NCBI GenBank assembly: GCA_032717465.1
Contig: CM064681.1
Span: 16,030,691-16,094,690 of the forward strand
Source of the DNA: Coenobita brevimanus
Taxonomy: Eukaryota; Arthropoda; Malacostraca; Decapoda; Coenobitidae
Length of the DNA stretch: 64,000 bases
Direction: 5' to 3'
This document shows positions 44,561-55,556 of the stretch, one piece after another. Position 1 is the first letter of the stretch, and every line of letters starts with the position of its first letter. The position numbers and the translations under genes are program-made. The notes under the pieces were generated by a model, which made no database searches, was not told where the DNA came from, and worked only from the letters and a program-made list of their open reading frames with translations.

Positions 44561-45767
44561 GTCTTCTTCAGCTGGCACTGGCGCTATCACGGTAGTACAG
44601 CTGCATTTCTTACCAGAATCTTTGTTTTTCCTATACTGTTGGCAGTTTGGCTGATGACTCAGGATCTCAGCATTGCCATGTACCCACCCAGGATGGTGCT
44701 GCACCTCACAGTTGTGCCGGTCCAGCTTCCAGAGCCAGCATGCAAATTGTCCTTTCGGATTCTTTGATGTCTTCAGGAACTTGAGTGCCAGATAGTCTAC
44801 CCTGATGATGAAGTAGGACCCATAAAAGTAGGGATGGAAGAAATCAAGGCTCGTCACCACTGCCAAGAGCTCCTTATGGGTAAGTAGTTCCACTCTGGTG
44901 GGCTGAGCTTTTTGCTGTCATACTCCACCACATACTCTTTTTCATCCTTCTTCTGTGACAGGACTCCACCAGTACCATTGTCACTAGCGTCACAATCCAG
45001 GATAAATGGCTGACTCTGATCTGAGTATGGCAACACTGGAGGGCTAGCCAACGCATGCATGAGTTCGTTAAAGGGTTTCTGAGTCACTGCTGTCCACACA
45101 AACTTCTGCCTCTTCCCTAGATACTTGTGCGGAGGTTCAGCCCTCATTGCAAAGTCCTTGATAAAATGCCAATAGCAAGTATACAATCCTGGGAAACTCC
45201 ATAGCTCCTTTACACAAGTTGGAACCGGCCAGTTTTTCACAGCTGCTACCTTTCCGGATCAGTACAGATGCTGCCCTCGCCTAGAATGTGTCCCAGGTAT
45301 TTCACTTCCTTCTGAAACAAGTAGCACTTCTTGGGATTCAGCTTGAGGTGAGCTGCTCGAATCCTGTTGAGCACCTCTGACAGCCTCTCCAATTCCTGGT
45401 CAAAAGTCAGTCTAAATACAGTTACATTGTCCAGACAGATGAGAGCCATCTGCCAGTGCAGGCGTTCCAATACATGATCCATGATGCGAAAAAGTAGGTG
45501 GGGCATTGCACAGGTCAAATGGCACCACTTTAAACTGCCATAAACACTGCCCATATAAAAAGGCTGTTTTCTCCTTGTCCTTCTCTACAACCTTGACCTG
45601 GTGGTATCCTGCTTTCATATCTAGGGTGAAGAAGCACTTGGTACCTGTCAGCATCCAGGGTGGCATTAATCCTTGGCAAGGGGAATGCATTCTTCATTGT
45701 CACTTCATTCAGGGCTCGATAATCCACACAACACCATACTGAGCCATCCTTCTTCCTTGCCAGAACC
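44560..45767 (-). pseudogene. Gypsy RT (main part) and RNase H
   Basis: Minus strand from 45767: [31 protein letters not shown]. The active-site box reads CLDNVTVF (RC of 45426-45431 encodes D-N), so the second catalytic aspartate of the usual YLDD has become asparagine. Then KYLGHILG, FPGLYTCYWHFIKDFA, FILDCDASDNGTGGVLSQ (RNase H D), THKELLAVV (E), and HHPGWVHGNAEILSH (degenerate end). Three or more frameshifts separate 45412-45690, 45246-45554, 44854-45240 and 44318-44893. Confidence 0.87.
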
Positions 45768-46015
45768 GTAGCACCAGTCGAGCAGGGCAGTACTCCCGAG
45801 GTGGATGGAAAGCTGATGACAGAGAGTGCTGGAGCTCACGTTTCATCAGCCCTCAGGACTAGTTCCTGACCATCCCCCTTTGCTGAACTTTTTCAGCATC
45901 TCAGTTACACAGAGAGTAGGCCAGCATGCTCTCCAGTACAAATTTCTCTAACTATCTACACCAAACTACGTGCACAGTACACACTACACTTCCTATTCAA
46001 AATTAAATAAAATGG

Positions 46016-49000
46016 CGTCTCTTCACCGAGCCTCGGAGTCCCCGGGGGGGGGGCCATAAATGCCCCCACCATCCGCCCCTCTCCCGGTGATGACACGAGG
46101 TGCCTGGAATCACTGTCTGACTCTCTTCTTCTTCATTTCTGCAACATTCATGGCCTTTCCTCTAACTTTCGCTCTGTTGAGCACCACCTCTCCTCCTCTA
46201 AACCTCACCTTTTTCTAACGGAGACTCAGCTGTCTGAGGCAACTAACAGCAAACCCTTTTCTGTATCCTCCTACTTTCTCTATACTCATTTCAAAGCCAA
46301 AGGTGGCTGTTGTGTATATATACGCAACGACTTATCTTGCTCTCGTGTTCCTGAACTCGATTCTTCTGAATTCTCTACACTCTGGCTTCGGCTTTCCTGC
46401 CATTCTCTGACTAAATATATCTGTGCTGTTTACTTATCCCCTAATTCTACTGACTATCAAAAATTCTTCGACTATTTTACTTCTACGATGGAACACATTC
46501 TATCCATTTCTCCTTTCTCAGAAATCTCCATTCTAGGAGATTTCAATGTTCACCACCACCTTTGGCTCTCCTCTCCTTTCACGGATCCACCTGGTGAACA
46601 AGCCTACATCTTTTCTATCCTTAATGACCTAGAGCAGCTTGTACAGCACCCTACCCATATCCCTGACCGCCTTGGAGAGAGCTCCAACATACTTGACCTC
46701 TTCCTCATACTAATCCTTCTGCTTACTCTGTTAATCTTTTCTCTCCGTTGGGCTCCTCCGATCACAACCTTATTACCTTAACCTGTCCTATCACTCTGGT
46801 ACGGCCTGTGGACCCTCCAGAGAAACATCGTCTGTGGCATTTTGGAGCCGCTGACTGGGAGGCCCTCAGGCAGTACTTCTTTGATTTTCCCTGGAATGAT
46901 TATTGCTTCCATGTCCGGGAGCCATCTGAGTGTGCCTTGCGTATTACGGAGGTTATTCTCTCGGGCATGGAAGCATACATTCCTTTCTCATATCCTTTGA
47001 CTAACGCAAGAAAGCCTTGGTTTAATCACGCTTGTTCTAATGCTGTCCGCAACAAGGAGAGGGCCTACAAAAGGTACCGGAGCCAACCCACCCCTAAATC
47101 ACATCATCTTTACGTTTCTGCCCGGAATCGTGCTAAGTCTGTTCTTCGCTCTACTAAAAATAATTTCATCCATACTAAATGCTCTCAACTCTCCAACTCG
47201 AATTCTTCCCGCTCCTTCTGGCACCTTGCCAAAAATCTTTCTAATAACTTTACCTCATCATCCTTCCCTCCTCTTTTCTACTCTGATGGTTCTGTAGCTA
47301 TTTCTTCTACTGATAAAGCAGATCTCTTCGCACAGACTTTCTCCTCCAATTCCACCTTAGACGATTCTGGTGCTGTTCCTCCATCACTTCCCCCCTCTGA
47401 CTTCCTCATGGCTGATATTAAAATTTCTTCAGTTGATGTATTTTCTGCCATCACTGGTCTCAGTACTAACAAGGCATATGGGCCTGACGGGGTCCCTCCT
47501 GTTGTTCTCAAGAACTGTGCTTCTGTGCTTACACCCTGTCTAGGCAAACTCCTTTGCCTTTGTCTGTCAACTTGTACCTTTCCTTCTTGCTGGAAGTTTG
47601 CTCTCATTCAGCCAGTCCCAAAGAAGGGTGACCACTCCCAACCCTCCAACTATCGTCCAAATGCTTTAACGTCCTGTATTTCAAAAGTTTTCGAGTCAAT
47701 TCTCAATAGAAAAATTTTAAGGCACCTTTCCTATCACAACCTTCTTTCCGATCATCAGTATGGGTTCCATCATGGACGCTCCACTGGCGATCTTCTCACC
47801 TACCTTTCAGACTCCTGATCATCCTCCTTTCGGGACTTTGGTGAAAGCTTTGCCATTGCACTTGACATCTCAAAGGCTTTCGATCGAGTCTGGCATAAAT
47901 CTTTAATTTCCAAACTGCCCTCCTACGGTTTCTATCCTTCTATCTGTGCCTTCATCGCTAGCTTCCTTTCTGGTCGTTCTATAGCCGCTGTTGTAGACGG
48001 CCATCGTTCTTCTCCTAGATCTATCAACAGTGTTGTTCCTCAGGGCTCTGTCCTATCACCAACTCTCTTCCTTTTATTCATCAATGATCTTCTAAGCTGT
48101 ACATCTAACCCTATCCACTCGTATGCTGATGACTCCACCCTTCACCTTTCCATTCTGTTCCCGCAACGCCCATCTCAACAGTTACTTCAACAAGCAAGGG
48201 ATGAGGCTATGGCACACCTAATGTCTGACTTGGCTCGTATCTCTGACTGGGGTAATGATAATATGGTTGTTTTTAATGCATCTAAGACTCAGTTCTTACA
48301 CCTATCAACCCGACAAAATCTTCCACAGGTATTTTTTTTTTTTTTTTTTTTTATGTGTCCGACTCTGGGCAAAGGCTTCATGGCCTATACCTCGGGGGCA
48401 GTAGCCTATCCCAAGGCCCAGTAGTCCTCCTACACCTCCACATGTCACCACTTCGGCGCTAACACCCACCGTCCATATTGAATACATGCTAGGGCTGTCT
48501 CATACAGGACTGGTGTATTGGTATTAGTGGGGGTACTTTTATGACATGTCGGCGGGTCATCTGGTAGATCAGGAAAGTACCCACTAATGTTTAATAATAT
48601 TCAGCTTAATCCTGCATCATCCTTGAACATGCTTGGGGTTTCATTTACTCGGGACTTATCTTGGAAAGATCATATTACATCTCTTGTAAAATCTGCTTCC
48701 AAGAGATTGGGTGTGCTAAGCCGACTCCGTTCTTTCTTTACCCCTGCACAATTGTTGACTCTATACAGGGGTTTTATCCGCCCCTGTGTGGAGTACAACT
48801 CTCATGTGTGGGGAGGCTCCCCACATACAGCTCTTCTCAATAGGGTGGAGTCAAAGGCTTTTCGTCTCATTAACTCTCCTCCTCTTACTGACTCCCTTCA
48901 ACCTCTGTCTCTTCGCCACACTGTTGCATCTTTATCTCTTTTCTATCGCTACTTTAATGGTCACTGCTCCTCTGAATTGTCTGCTTGCATTCATCCACCT

Positions 49001-49114
49001 CTACGCCGGGCGCGTAGCACCCGTCTGGCAGCAAACTCTCCTCCCTTTTCTGTCCAACTCTCTAATGCAAGAGTTAACCGTTACTCCCAGTCTTTCATTT
49101 ATGCAACAGGTTAG
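46016..49114 (+). pseudogene. Family A endonuclease and reverse transcriptase (copy 4)
   Basis: ATG 46016 begins [13 protein letters not shown] base lost in the G run puts the next part in another frame ([42 protein letters not shown]). A second shift at about 46707 leads to SSDHNLITL and the linker. The RT then runs with [22 protein letters not shown] at 47816-47818, [31 protein letters not shown], and after the insert LGVSFTRDLSWKDH and the tail to 49114. Together with the 8905-11287 copy it defines the family protein of about 950 residues. The upstream frame from 46080 is open although it has no ATG before 46488. Confidence 0.85.
48328..48582 (-). mobile_element. Antisense poly(A)-tailed insert in A copy 4
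   Basis: Absent from the A copies at 4297-7686. It begins on the plus strand with about 22 T and ends near CCCACTAATG. On its own strand it is about 230 bp plus poly(A). Its 5' end forms a hairpin: TTAGTGGGTACTTT pairs with AAAGTACCCCCACTAA within the first 70 bases. No tRNA-type B box seen; a duplication is not evident. Confidence 0.7.
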
Positions 49115-49311
49115 CTCTGGAACTGTCTCCCTCTGTCTGTATTTCCTGCTGCCTATGATCTCCAGTCTTTCAAACGCAGTGTGTCCAGGCGTCTCAAAAT
49201 GATCGGATCTTGAATTTGGATCTCTATTGTATTTTGTTTTTCTCTTGGAGGGAAGTTTTAGTGCGGGCTCATAGCCTTTGGTTCCTTCTTCCTCGCATAA
49301 AAAAAAAAAAA

Positions 49312-49755
49312 CTGCTGATGCCCAAGGACTTTTCCTATCGCTCCTTGACTTTGAAGATTCTCCATCACCTTTGCCATTATTTGCTGTTGAGCTGGCGCCA
49401 TCCTCCATGCTGGCTGTTTAATCGGGATGTGATCCCAGGTGTCTATACAATGCTCCACCAGATCAGTGCACCCCAGATGTAGGTCCACAGAGGAAAAGAC
49501 ATTAGCAAACTTCATCAGCAGCTGCCTCAACTGCTGCGCTTGTGAGTCATCTAGGTCTTGTAAGTGATCTGGCTGATACCCATCTTCTTTGACTACACTC
49601 CTTTTACAGGCCTTCCTCTGATGCCACTCACGGTCCACTGCCTGGCACAGTCTCACAATTTCTCCTTTGTTGATCTGTGGCAAACAGGAGAATTTGACCA
49701 CAACTACCAGCACATCATTAGCACCTGTTTCCACCAGAGTTCTCCCCACTATCAC
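49312..49755 (-). pseudogene. Gypsy protease-RT linker and RT N-terminus
   Basis: Minus strand from 49755: a region with LRQLLMKFANVFSSVDLHLG (the conserved FxxVFS segment before gypsy RT), DHIPIKQPAWRMAP, IMAKVMENLQSQGAI. After a one-base shift it reads KSPWASAV, where the family A LINE begins. The partner sequence is at 45767. Confidence 0.85.
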
Positions 49756-49773
49756 TCTGGTCTTCGTCTTTCA

Positions 49774-50160
49774 CTACACCACAGGCTCCACTACTCCTAG
49801 ACAGCTGTCAAAAGAGCCACTCACCTTGCACTGGAGCAATAGTTCTGATTTTGGGGGTATAACTGTAGTGTGGTGCATCCTCACCTCACCACCAGAACTA
49901 GTATGTCTCCCTGTTGTGACGTGAACCGACTTTCCTCGAACCTTCAGCTTCGTGGAATAGAAGTCCATCTCGCATTCCATGGACATCAGATAATCCAGAT
50001 CAAGAATGCAAGGATCGTCCATCTCGGCTACATAAACTGGAAGCGTGGCCTCTTGCCCTACCAATTCAGTCCTGACATCCAAGGGTCCCCTCAGTTCTGT
50101 GTAGTGCCCAGTTACGCCACACAATTTTTCTGATGACTCAGGCAGATACTGATAACACAT
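49774..50160 (-). pseudogene. Gypsy protease C-terminal region
   Basis: The frame contains VYVAEMDDPCILDLDYLMS then ECEMDFYSTKLKV, which resembles the ILGxDFL region that ends gypsy retropepsins, and a linker. The DTG/DSG active site would lie upstream in 50160-50316 but I cannot read it confidently because of shifts. Confidence 0.65.
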
Positions 50161-50315
50161 CAGGCCTCACGAAAGTCTGCTATGAGGCTGAATCAATCAC
50201 CAGGGAACATTTCTTGCTGTCTGTTCTTCTGTCAACTCACACACTGTCGATTGCAGTTCTCGTGCATTTTCTCAGTGGTGGGGTTACTTGGGAAAAGCCG
50301 GCTGGTGGTTGCCCA

Positions 50316-51908
50316 TTAACACCAGCCTCCACTAATTTTCCTCTTCTCTCTGGTCTTCCACGTCCTTCTTTTTATCCTCCTTTTTCTTTTTGGACTCTCA
50401 GAACTGAAGTGTCCCACCTCACTGCATGTCCAACACCCTTTTGTTACAATTGTAGATTTCCTGCACTGCTCTGTTCTTGCTTCTCCTTCCATTTGTAACA
50501 ATCCTCCTCCTTGTGTCCCAGCTTCCTGCAGAACCAGCAACCTCCTCAGATGTTGTCCTGTTCCCTCTTCCACTTGAAGCAGTCCTCTTTTCTGACATGG
50601 CTTTTCACAGTACTATCAAGTTCCTTCAGATTTTTCCGCTTCATGTACCTGCCCCTTTCTTGCCTTGAATCCTGCTCTACATCCTGCCTGAAAAGTGGAT
50701 GTACTGGACCTGATGTTGGACTCAAATTCCCGAGCCCTGGCTAGTGCTCCTTGCATGCTTCTGGGTTGTGCCTGTTTCACTTGCACTTTCAACTCTGCAC
50801 TATGAAGAGCATCGATAAACTTGACTCTCTGAAGAAAAGGGAACAGGTTAGGTGCTGCTCCAGGGTATGCCATGTATGCCATACTCTCCAGGTCATGGGC
50901 AAGCTGCTCTAGGGATTCGCCTCAAGCCCGTACACAGCTATGGAATCTTGTTCTGTAAACCTCAGTCTGGTACATGGTCCCATATCTGCGCTCCAGTACT
51001 TCTACTAAGGACTGATATCAGTTCCTCTTTTCTACTGACATCTGGCCCAAAATTTCCATTGCAACACCCTTGTGGCTAGTAGCCAGCTACACTGCTCCCT
51101 GCCTATTATCCCAACCATTCAGATCAGCAAGTTCCTCAAACTGCACACAGTAAGCTTCCCAAAATACTCTACCATCAAATTCCTGAGGTTTCAATTTAAT
51201 TGGACCCCCATTCAAACCATGCACGTCACTGGTTTGGGGCCTAAAAACTGGAGCATCATAATTAAGTCCAGGACTTAAAACTCCTACATTGTGATTATTC
51301 AGTCCTGTAATTCTACCTCTAGATGCTTGAGATCCATTTTTTAGCATGCTCCCTGTACACTTGCCTCATTCTCAGCTCCTCAATATTTCTCTACAGCCTC
51401 AGTTTTGTCACGTATTATCTTCACATGGTCGAGAACATGCTTCAGCTGGTTATCTACATGCTGTCTGCACTCCATCACTGTTCCTTCACTAATCATCAGC
51501 TGGTTGTCTACATGCTGTCCGCACTCCATCACATTATTGCTTACTTCATACTTTTGCGCCATAGCTCATCATATACATACTCCTTCAACTGTTGTTTCTC
51601 TTCCTTCATTTTCCCCATGAAAGCATCTAGTGTCCTTACATCCTCAATTGTAATTCCCTCTGTTGCTCCTATTCAAGTTGTTCATATCGTTCTTTCTGTT
51701 TTTCGTTCTGTGCTGGTGATTGTTCATTAAGTTCTTTCTGTCCTTCATTCTGTGCTTGTAATTGTACAGTTTGTGCCTGTAATTGTTCTTTGAGTTCTTT
51801 CAGTCATTTATTCTGTGCTTGTAATTGTACACTTTGTGCCTGTAATTGTTCTTTGAGTTATTTTTCCCCTTCATTCTGTGCTAGTAATAGCTTTACAACT
51901 GCAGCCAT
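50316..51908 (-). pseudogene. Gypsy gag
   Basis: ATG at 51908 starts MAAVVKLLLAQNEG, then a glutamine-rich repeated coil (LKEQLQAQ units, 51660-51880) with two stops. It continues with a duplicated VMEC-QHVDNQL segment (51380-51562), a capsid-like part with IKLKPQEFDGRVFWEAYCVQ (51087-51347), and ADLNGWD and ALARAREFE (50616-50882). Two zinc knuckles follow: CWFCRKLGHKEEDC (about 50511-50552, intact) and CWTCSEVGHFSSES, where the last cysteine has become serine (about 50427-50468). Capsid and RNA-binding protein of the particle; heavily frameshifted. Confidence 0.78.
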
Positions 51909-51997
51909 TGATGCCTTCTCTTGTCTAGCTTGGCCTCTTTTATGTACACCTTCTGCCTCTACATGAAAGGTTTGGCTCAGTGCAGCATTTTTCTAAT

Positions 51998-52018
51998 GAT
52001 GCACACTCCTGGCACCAC
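51998..52018 (-). promoter_or_regulatory. Candidate primer-binding site of the gypsy element
   Basis: On the minus strand, immediately after the LTR end TGTAACA, the sequence is G then TGGTGCCAGGAGTGTG. TGG start and position fit a tRNA primer site. The tRNA is not assigned. Confidence 0.55.
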
Positions 52019-52634
52019 TGTTACAGGCTGCAAGAGCAGTAGTACAGTATAGGAAGGTCGTTGCTCAGTGAGTTGTTCTTCCTAGAGGCAGCTTTTCGGT
52101 GTACAAGAACACAGATCAGCACAGGCATTGAATGTAAACAAACTTCTCACGTTTGTTGACGTTATTTTCCTAATAATTACACTCAGTGCTTGCCAATTTC
52201 ACTTCACTGTTTCCACAAGTCTCGGAGATATCCAGTCTGCAACGACACTAAACTGACACTGAACTGAACTCAGACTGAACTGAAAAATCTTTAGTCCATT
52301 CCCCATACTTATGTAAACTTCCTGTATACTAGAATCATCAACTACATTCTCGGGGAAGCAACAGTTTCCAACTCGGAGACATCCAAAATATCCATAGTTG
52401 TACACTCCATAAGTACAAACTGAGATATAATTACATAATTTAACAAACAGTCACATAAATAAAAATATTAGAGAAAAAAGGCAAAAAATATTGTATAACT
52501 TTACAAAATACCTCCTCTCACAAAAAGTCAGCTAACTGGCAGCTCCGACATGTTGCGGAAAAAAAAAATAATAATAATCGAGCATCGTCGGGCATACCCC
52601 AGCACTACCTAACTAGCAAATCCCACTTATCAAG
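52019..52634 (-). repeat. 5' LTR of the gypsy element
   Basis: Pairs with 42218-42850 with numerous substitutions and small indels. Its terminal TGTTG on the minus strand has decayed (TTGATAAG), so the exact edge (52632-52635) and the target duplication are uncertain. Confidence 0.85.
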
Positions 52635-52635
52635 T

Positions 52636-53100
52636 CCTAACCATATATACTTCTTCAGCTGATTTTCATTGCTAATATACCTCTTCCCTTCTTTTCCACT
52701 TTTCACTTGCATAGAGGATGGAAAATTATAATTTGGAGGGGGCTTCCACGAGTTTTCTAATAGTTGTGCTCATGTATAATCGTCAACATAGTTTCCAATG
52801 TGCAAACCAATGCCATTAACAGAAAAACTTCAAACACTAGTTTATGGGCTGGTTGAAGGATTTGACTAATATTGGTACTAATGTGAGATTCATTAGATTT
52901 TACTTTCTGTGGCTGCACTGATTCTTGAAAAGTGTGTGTTGATTCGCTAGGGATGTCTTGTACATTCGACGAATGTGTAGTAATACTTGAACTCTCACTA
53001 AGGTTTGCTTTTTTCTAGCAAGAAGGCCTTAAAAAGTCATCTATAGCTGCCTGCTACCGTTTCTTCTTAGACTTTTTTGGGAGTAGCCTGTAAAGATGAG
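52636..53100 (-). pseudogene. hAT transposase N-terminal part
   Basis: Minus strand from about 53095: after a probable acceptor (TTTACAG) comes a lysine-rich start, KKSKKKR-stop-QAAIDDFLRPS. A serine/threonine-rich stretch with SNVQDIPSESTHTFQES follows, then a decayed segment and LLENSWKPPPNYNFP, KSGKEGKRYIS, NQLKKYIWLG. This is the pattern before the TTF-type zinc region in Zaphod-like hAT transposases. It stops at 52636 where the gypsy LTR begins and resumes at 42217. Confidence 0.7.
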
Positions 53101-53639
53101 AATATCATTTGAAGTACTGTATCGCATTTTTGCTTTAACAGATACTCTGAAAAACAATATGTGAGTTACGAACATATTGTATATTTTACTGCAAATTATA
53201 ATTTCTCAGTTTCTCATCAGTAGGGTCACTGCTTGTATCATTATTCTCGCTCGCTTCGCTCGCTCGAACACCAATTTTAGTCACAGTTAGGGCCCCAGAC
53301 ATATGTACCCGAGCAAAAGATTTATCGCATCAGCAAGAAATGGGGGCAGGGGTCGGGAAGAAAAGTCTGTAGTACAGTAGCACACTTTTTTAGATATCTC
53401 AGCCAATTTTGAAGTTACAAGAAAGATATACATCAATTTGGAAATCGCTTAAAAATCCACAATTATTTTCATTTCATAGACAACCCGTAATTCCCAATAG
53501 TTTTTCCGTTAATCGAGTAAATGATTTTATATAAGGCAGATTAGCGTAACAGCCGGCTGCACAAGAAGTAACAATCTAAGATTGCATGAGTAACGCAGCA
53601 GTATTTTCCAACGAACGCTGAAAGAGTTGGTTTTAGTAA
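53101..53639. other. hAT 5' region, no gene seen
   Basis: Probably intron or 5' UTR of the hAT gene. It contains a short CGCTCGCTTCGCTCGCTCG direct repeat near 53247-53266. Confidence 0.45.
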
Positions 53640-54865
53640 GTGTGAGCCCTGTCCCCCACCATTTCACTGCCCCGCTCCCAACTCACACACCCCTCTCTCA
53701 TATACCTCTCCACCTCATCCCTCCATCTCATCCTCGGCCTCCCCCTTCCTCTTTCCCCCTCCACCTCACTCACATACACTCTCTTCGTCAGTCTTTCACC
53801 CTCCATCCTCTCCACATGGCCAAACCACCTCAGTGTATTCCTCCTAACGCTTCCTATCACATCCACATCCACACCACAACGCTCCTTTATATCCGCATTT
53901 GTCAGCCTGTCTCTCCATGTGACTCCACAGGCTCCCCTTAAATAACTCGTTTCCACTGCTCTCACTCTTGACTTGTGTCCTTCCAGAAACGTCCAAGCTT
54001 CACTTCCGTACGTTAGAGTTGGTATCACAATACTGTCATGTAGTAACTTTTTCACTTCCATGCTCACTTCCCTGCTTCTTATCACTGCTTTCAAAGAACC
54101 AGCAACCTTTCTTCCCTGCTGTACCCTTTCAAGCACTTCACCCTCCAAACCTCCATCCTTACTCATCTCACTACCCACGTACTTAAACGTACTCACATTT
54201 TCCAATTCCTCACCATCCAACCTCGCTGTACATTCACTGACTTCACCTCTCTCAAAGACCATCACTTTACTCTTCTCTACATTCACCTTTAGATTCCGTT
54301 TCTTACACACTCTCCCAAACTCATCCACCAAGCCTTGCAGCTCTCCCTCGTCTTCACTCAACAACACAGTATCATCTGCAAACAACAGTACAGGGAGTTT
54401 CCAAACACTACCTTCTCTCACCAGGGCCACTCCAACATCCACTACCCTACCTTGTACCTCTTTTATTACCCAATCCATGTACAGATTGAACAACCAAGGA
54501 GACATGACACATCCCTGTTTCAACCCAACCTTCAAAGAGAAAAATTCACTTAGTTCACCATCCACACGCACTGCAGCCTTAGTACCATCATACATACTCT
54601 TCACAACATTCAACAACTTCCCATCTACACCATATATTCTTAATACTTCCCACAATCCTTGTCTATCCACCCTGTCATATGCTTTCTCCAAATCCATGAA
54701 AGCCGCATGCAACTTCTTTCCCTTCTCTAGAAACTTTTCCACTAAAGATCTAAGAATGAATATCTGATCTACACAACCTCTTCCCTTCCTAAAGCCTCCC
54801 TGTTCTTCTCCAACTAATTCCTCTGTTCTTTCTCTAACTCTGTCAATAAGTATCCTACCATACAC
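53633..54865 (-). pseudogene. Family E reverse transcriptase, uninterrupted frame
   Basis: The frame has no internal stop across about 400 codons but has no endonuclease and no genuine start (the first codon is GTG within the RT fingers). The sequence is close to residues of the RT at 59925-61793, with which it shares all RT boxes. Its preserved frame suggests recent arrival. It ends near VGDRAHTY, where the 3' UTR should start. Confidence 0.85.
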
Positions 54866-54880
54866 AAGTTTACTAGTTAG
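53640..54880 (-). mobile_element. RTE-like LINE family E copy 2, RT only
   Basis: Both ends truncated: it lacks the endonuclease and the (TAGA)n 3' tail. One 410-codon frame (53633-54865) holds GRILIDRVRERTEELVGEEQ, GGFRKGRGCVDQ, FMDLEKAYDRVDRQG, LKQGCVMSPWLFNLYMD, and LLFADDTVLLSEDEGE with both aspartates, through to the C-terminal RWFGHVERMEGERLTK and GRGRPRMRWRDEVERYM. It lies within the hAT 5' region. Confidence 0.87.
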
Positions 54881-55556
54881 GTGGTATACTCGTATAATGA
54901 AGTTTTCTATGATGTTAGTTTAAATGTTGGACCAGGAGCCACTAGATAAATATCCAAAGTAAAAAATCATTCAAAATTGGTAAGCAGCAGCGAACCATAA
55001 ACAAGAATTAACAGTCTACAGAGATGGTGAAAGCATGGAAGATTTTCAGCGGTATTCTGCATATAGACCGACAGATATACGGAAGCACTCCAAGCAATTC
55101 AAACAAGATTCGTCTCAGACATTGTAGAAAATGAATTACCACTGCTCTGCTTTGTTTGAAAGCTCTGGCCTCTGGGTGGATTGAGACAGTCTCTACAGTC
55201 TGGACCATCAGATGGGATTGAGGTCTTTACTCTTATGTGATCGAGATATGCCTGCCTCACTGTGCCAGCGGAGTGGACAAATTCTGAACGTGTGAGCTGA
55301 GCGAATGGAGTATCCAACGGAATTACCCTGTCCCATGTGATAGCCCTAGTTTCAGCCTTTTGTTTGGAATCTTCACATATACATACTTATATATTTATGT
55401 TTTTATTCTATTTACTTTTTCATTAAATTCTTTATATTTACTACGTAGATTTCATTTATTAATTTTGTGATATTTACCAGTAGGTACGATATTTAGGCGA
55501 GATATAGTCTTGGGGGAGGATAGCCCTTTTCGCCCCCACCCCTGGATCCGCCCCTG
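54881..55556. other. hAT right end, noncoding
   Basis: No coding sequence. The terminal 60 bases are C-rich (GGGGGCG / CCCCCACCCCTGGATCC) and end at the 8-bp duplication. Confidence 0.5.

Larger units (their letters stand above)
45768..49311 (+). mobile_element. LINE family A copy 4, full length, inside gypsy RT
   Basis: Begins GTAGCACCAGTCGA at 45768 and ends in an A run at 49300-49311. The gypsy RT reads SPWASAV up to the 3' junction and VLARKKDGS from the 5' junction, so the LINE separates adjacent codons, with no visible duplication. It includes the 5' UTR (45768-46015), ATG 46016, endonuclease, RT, C-terminal tail to a TAG at 49112, and a 3' UTR. A 255-bp antisense insert lies at 48328-48582. 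Lesions: a lost G in a G run (46053-46062), a shift near 46707, TGG to TGA at 47816, TAG at 49112. Confidence 0.9.
42218..52634 (-). mobile_element. Ty3/gypsy LTR element, conventional order
   Basis: LTRs at 42218-42850 and about 52019-52634 on the outside. Plus-strand left edge TGTTACA in both, so the LTR reads TGTTGTGAAG...TGTAACA on the minus strand. Order on the minus strand: gag (50316-51908), protease (49774-50160), RT-RNase H (49755-49312 then 45767-44560), integrase with C-terminal module (44560-43156). That is the usual PR-RT-RH-IN. A full family A LINE (45768-49311) splits the RT. The LTRs differ much more than those of the Gmr1-like element, and the RT active site is mutated, so it is old. 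It inserted into the hAT transposase gene. Target duplication not visible. Confidence 0.9.
39947..55556. mobile_element. hAT-type transposon (15.6 kb with nested elements)
   Basis: The left end CAAGGGCGGATCCAG and right end CTGGATCCGCCCCTG are inverted repeats, flanked by an exact 8-bp duplication TATTCGCC (39939-39946, 55557-55564). The A copy outside reads without a gap when the insert is removed. The minus strand encodes a hAT transposase: N-terminal pieces at 52636-53100 and the remainder at 40990-42217, separated by a whole gypsy element. Subtracting the gypsy element (10.4 kb) and the E fragment (1.2 kb) leaves about 4 kb, a normal size for an autonomous hAT element. It carries many frameshifts and stops. 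Confidence 0.9.

Noticed and set aside
42213..52640. Target duplication of the gypsy element
   Set aside because: The outer end of the right LTR has decayed; no matching 4-5 bp pair can be shown.
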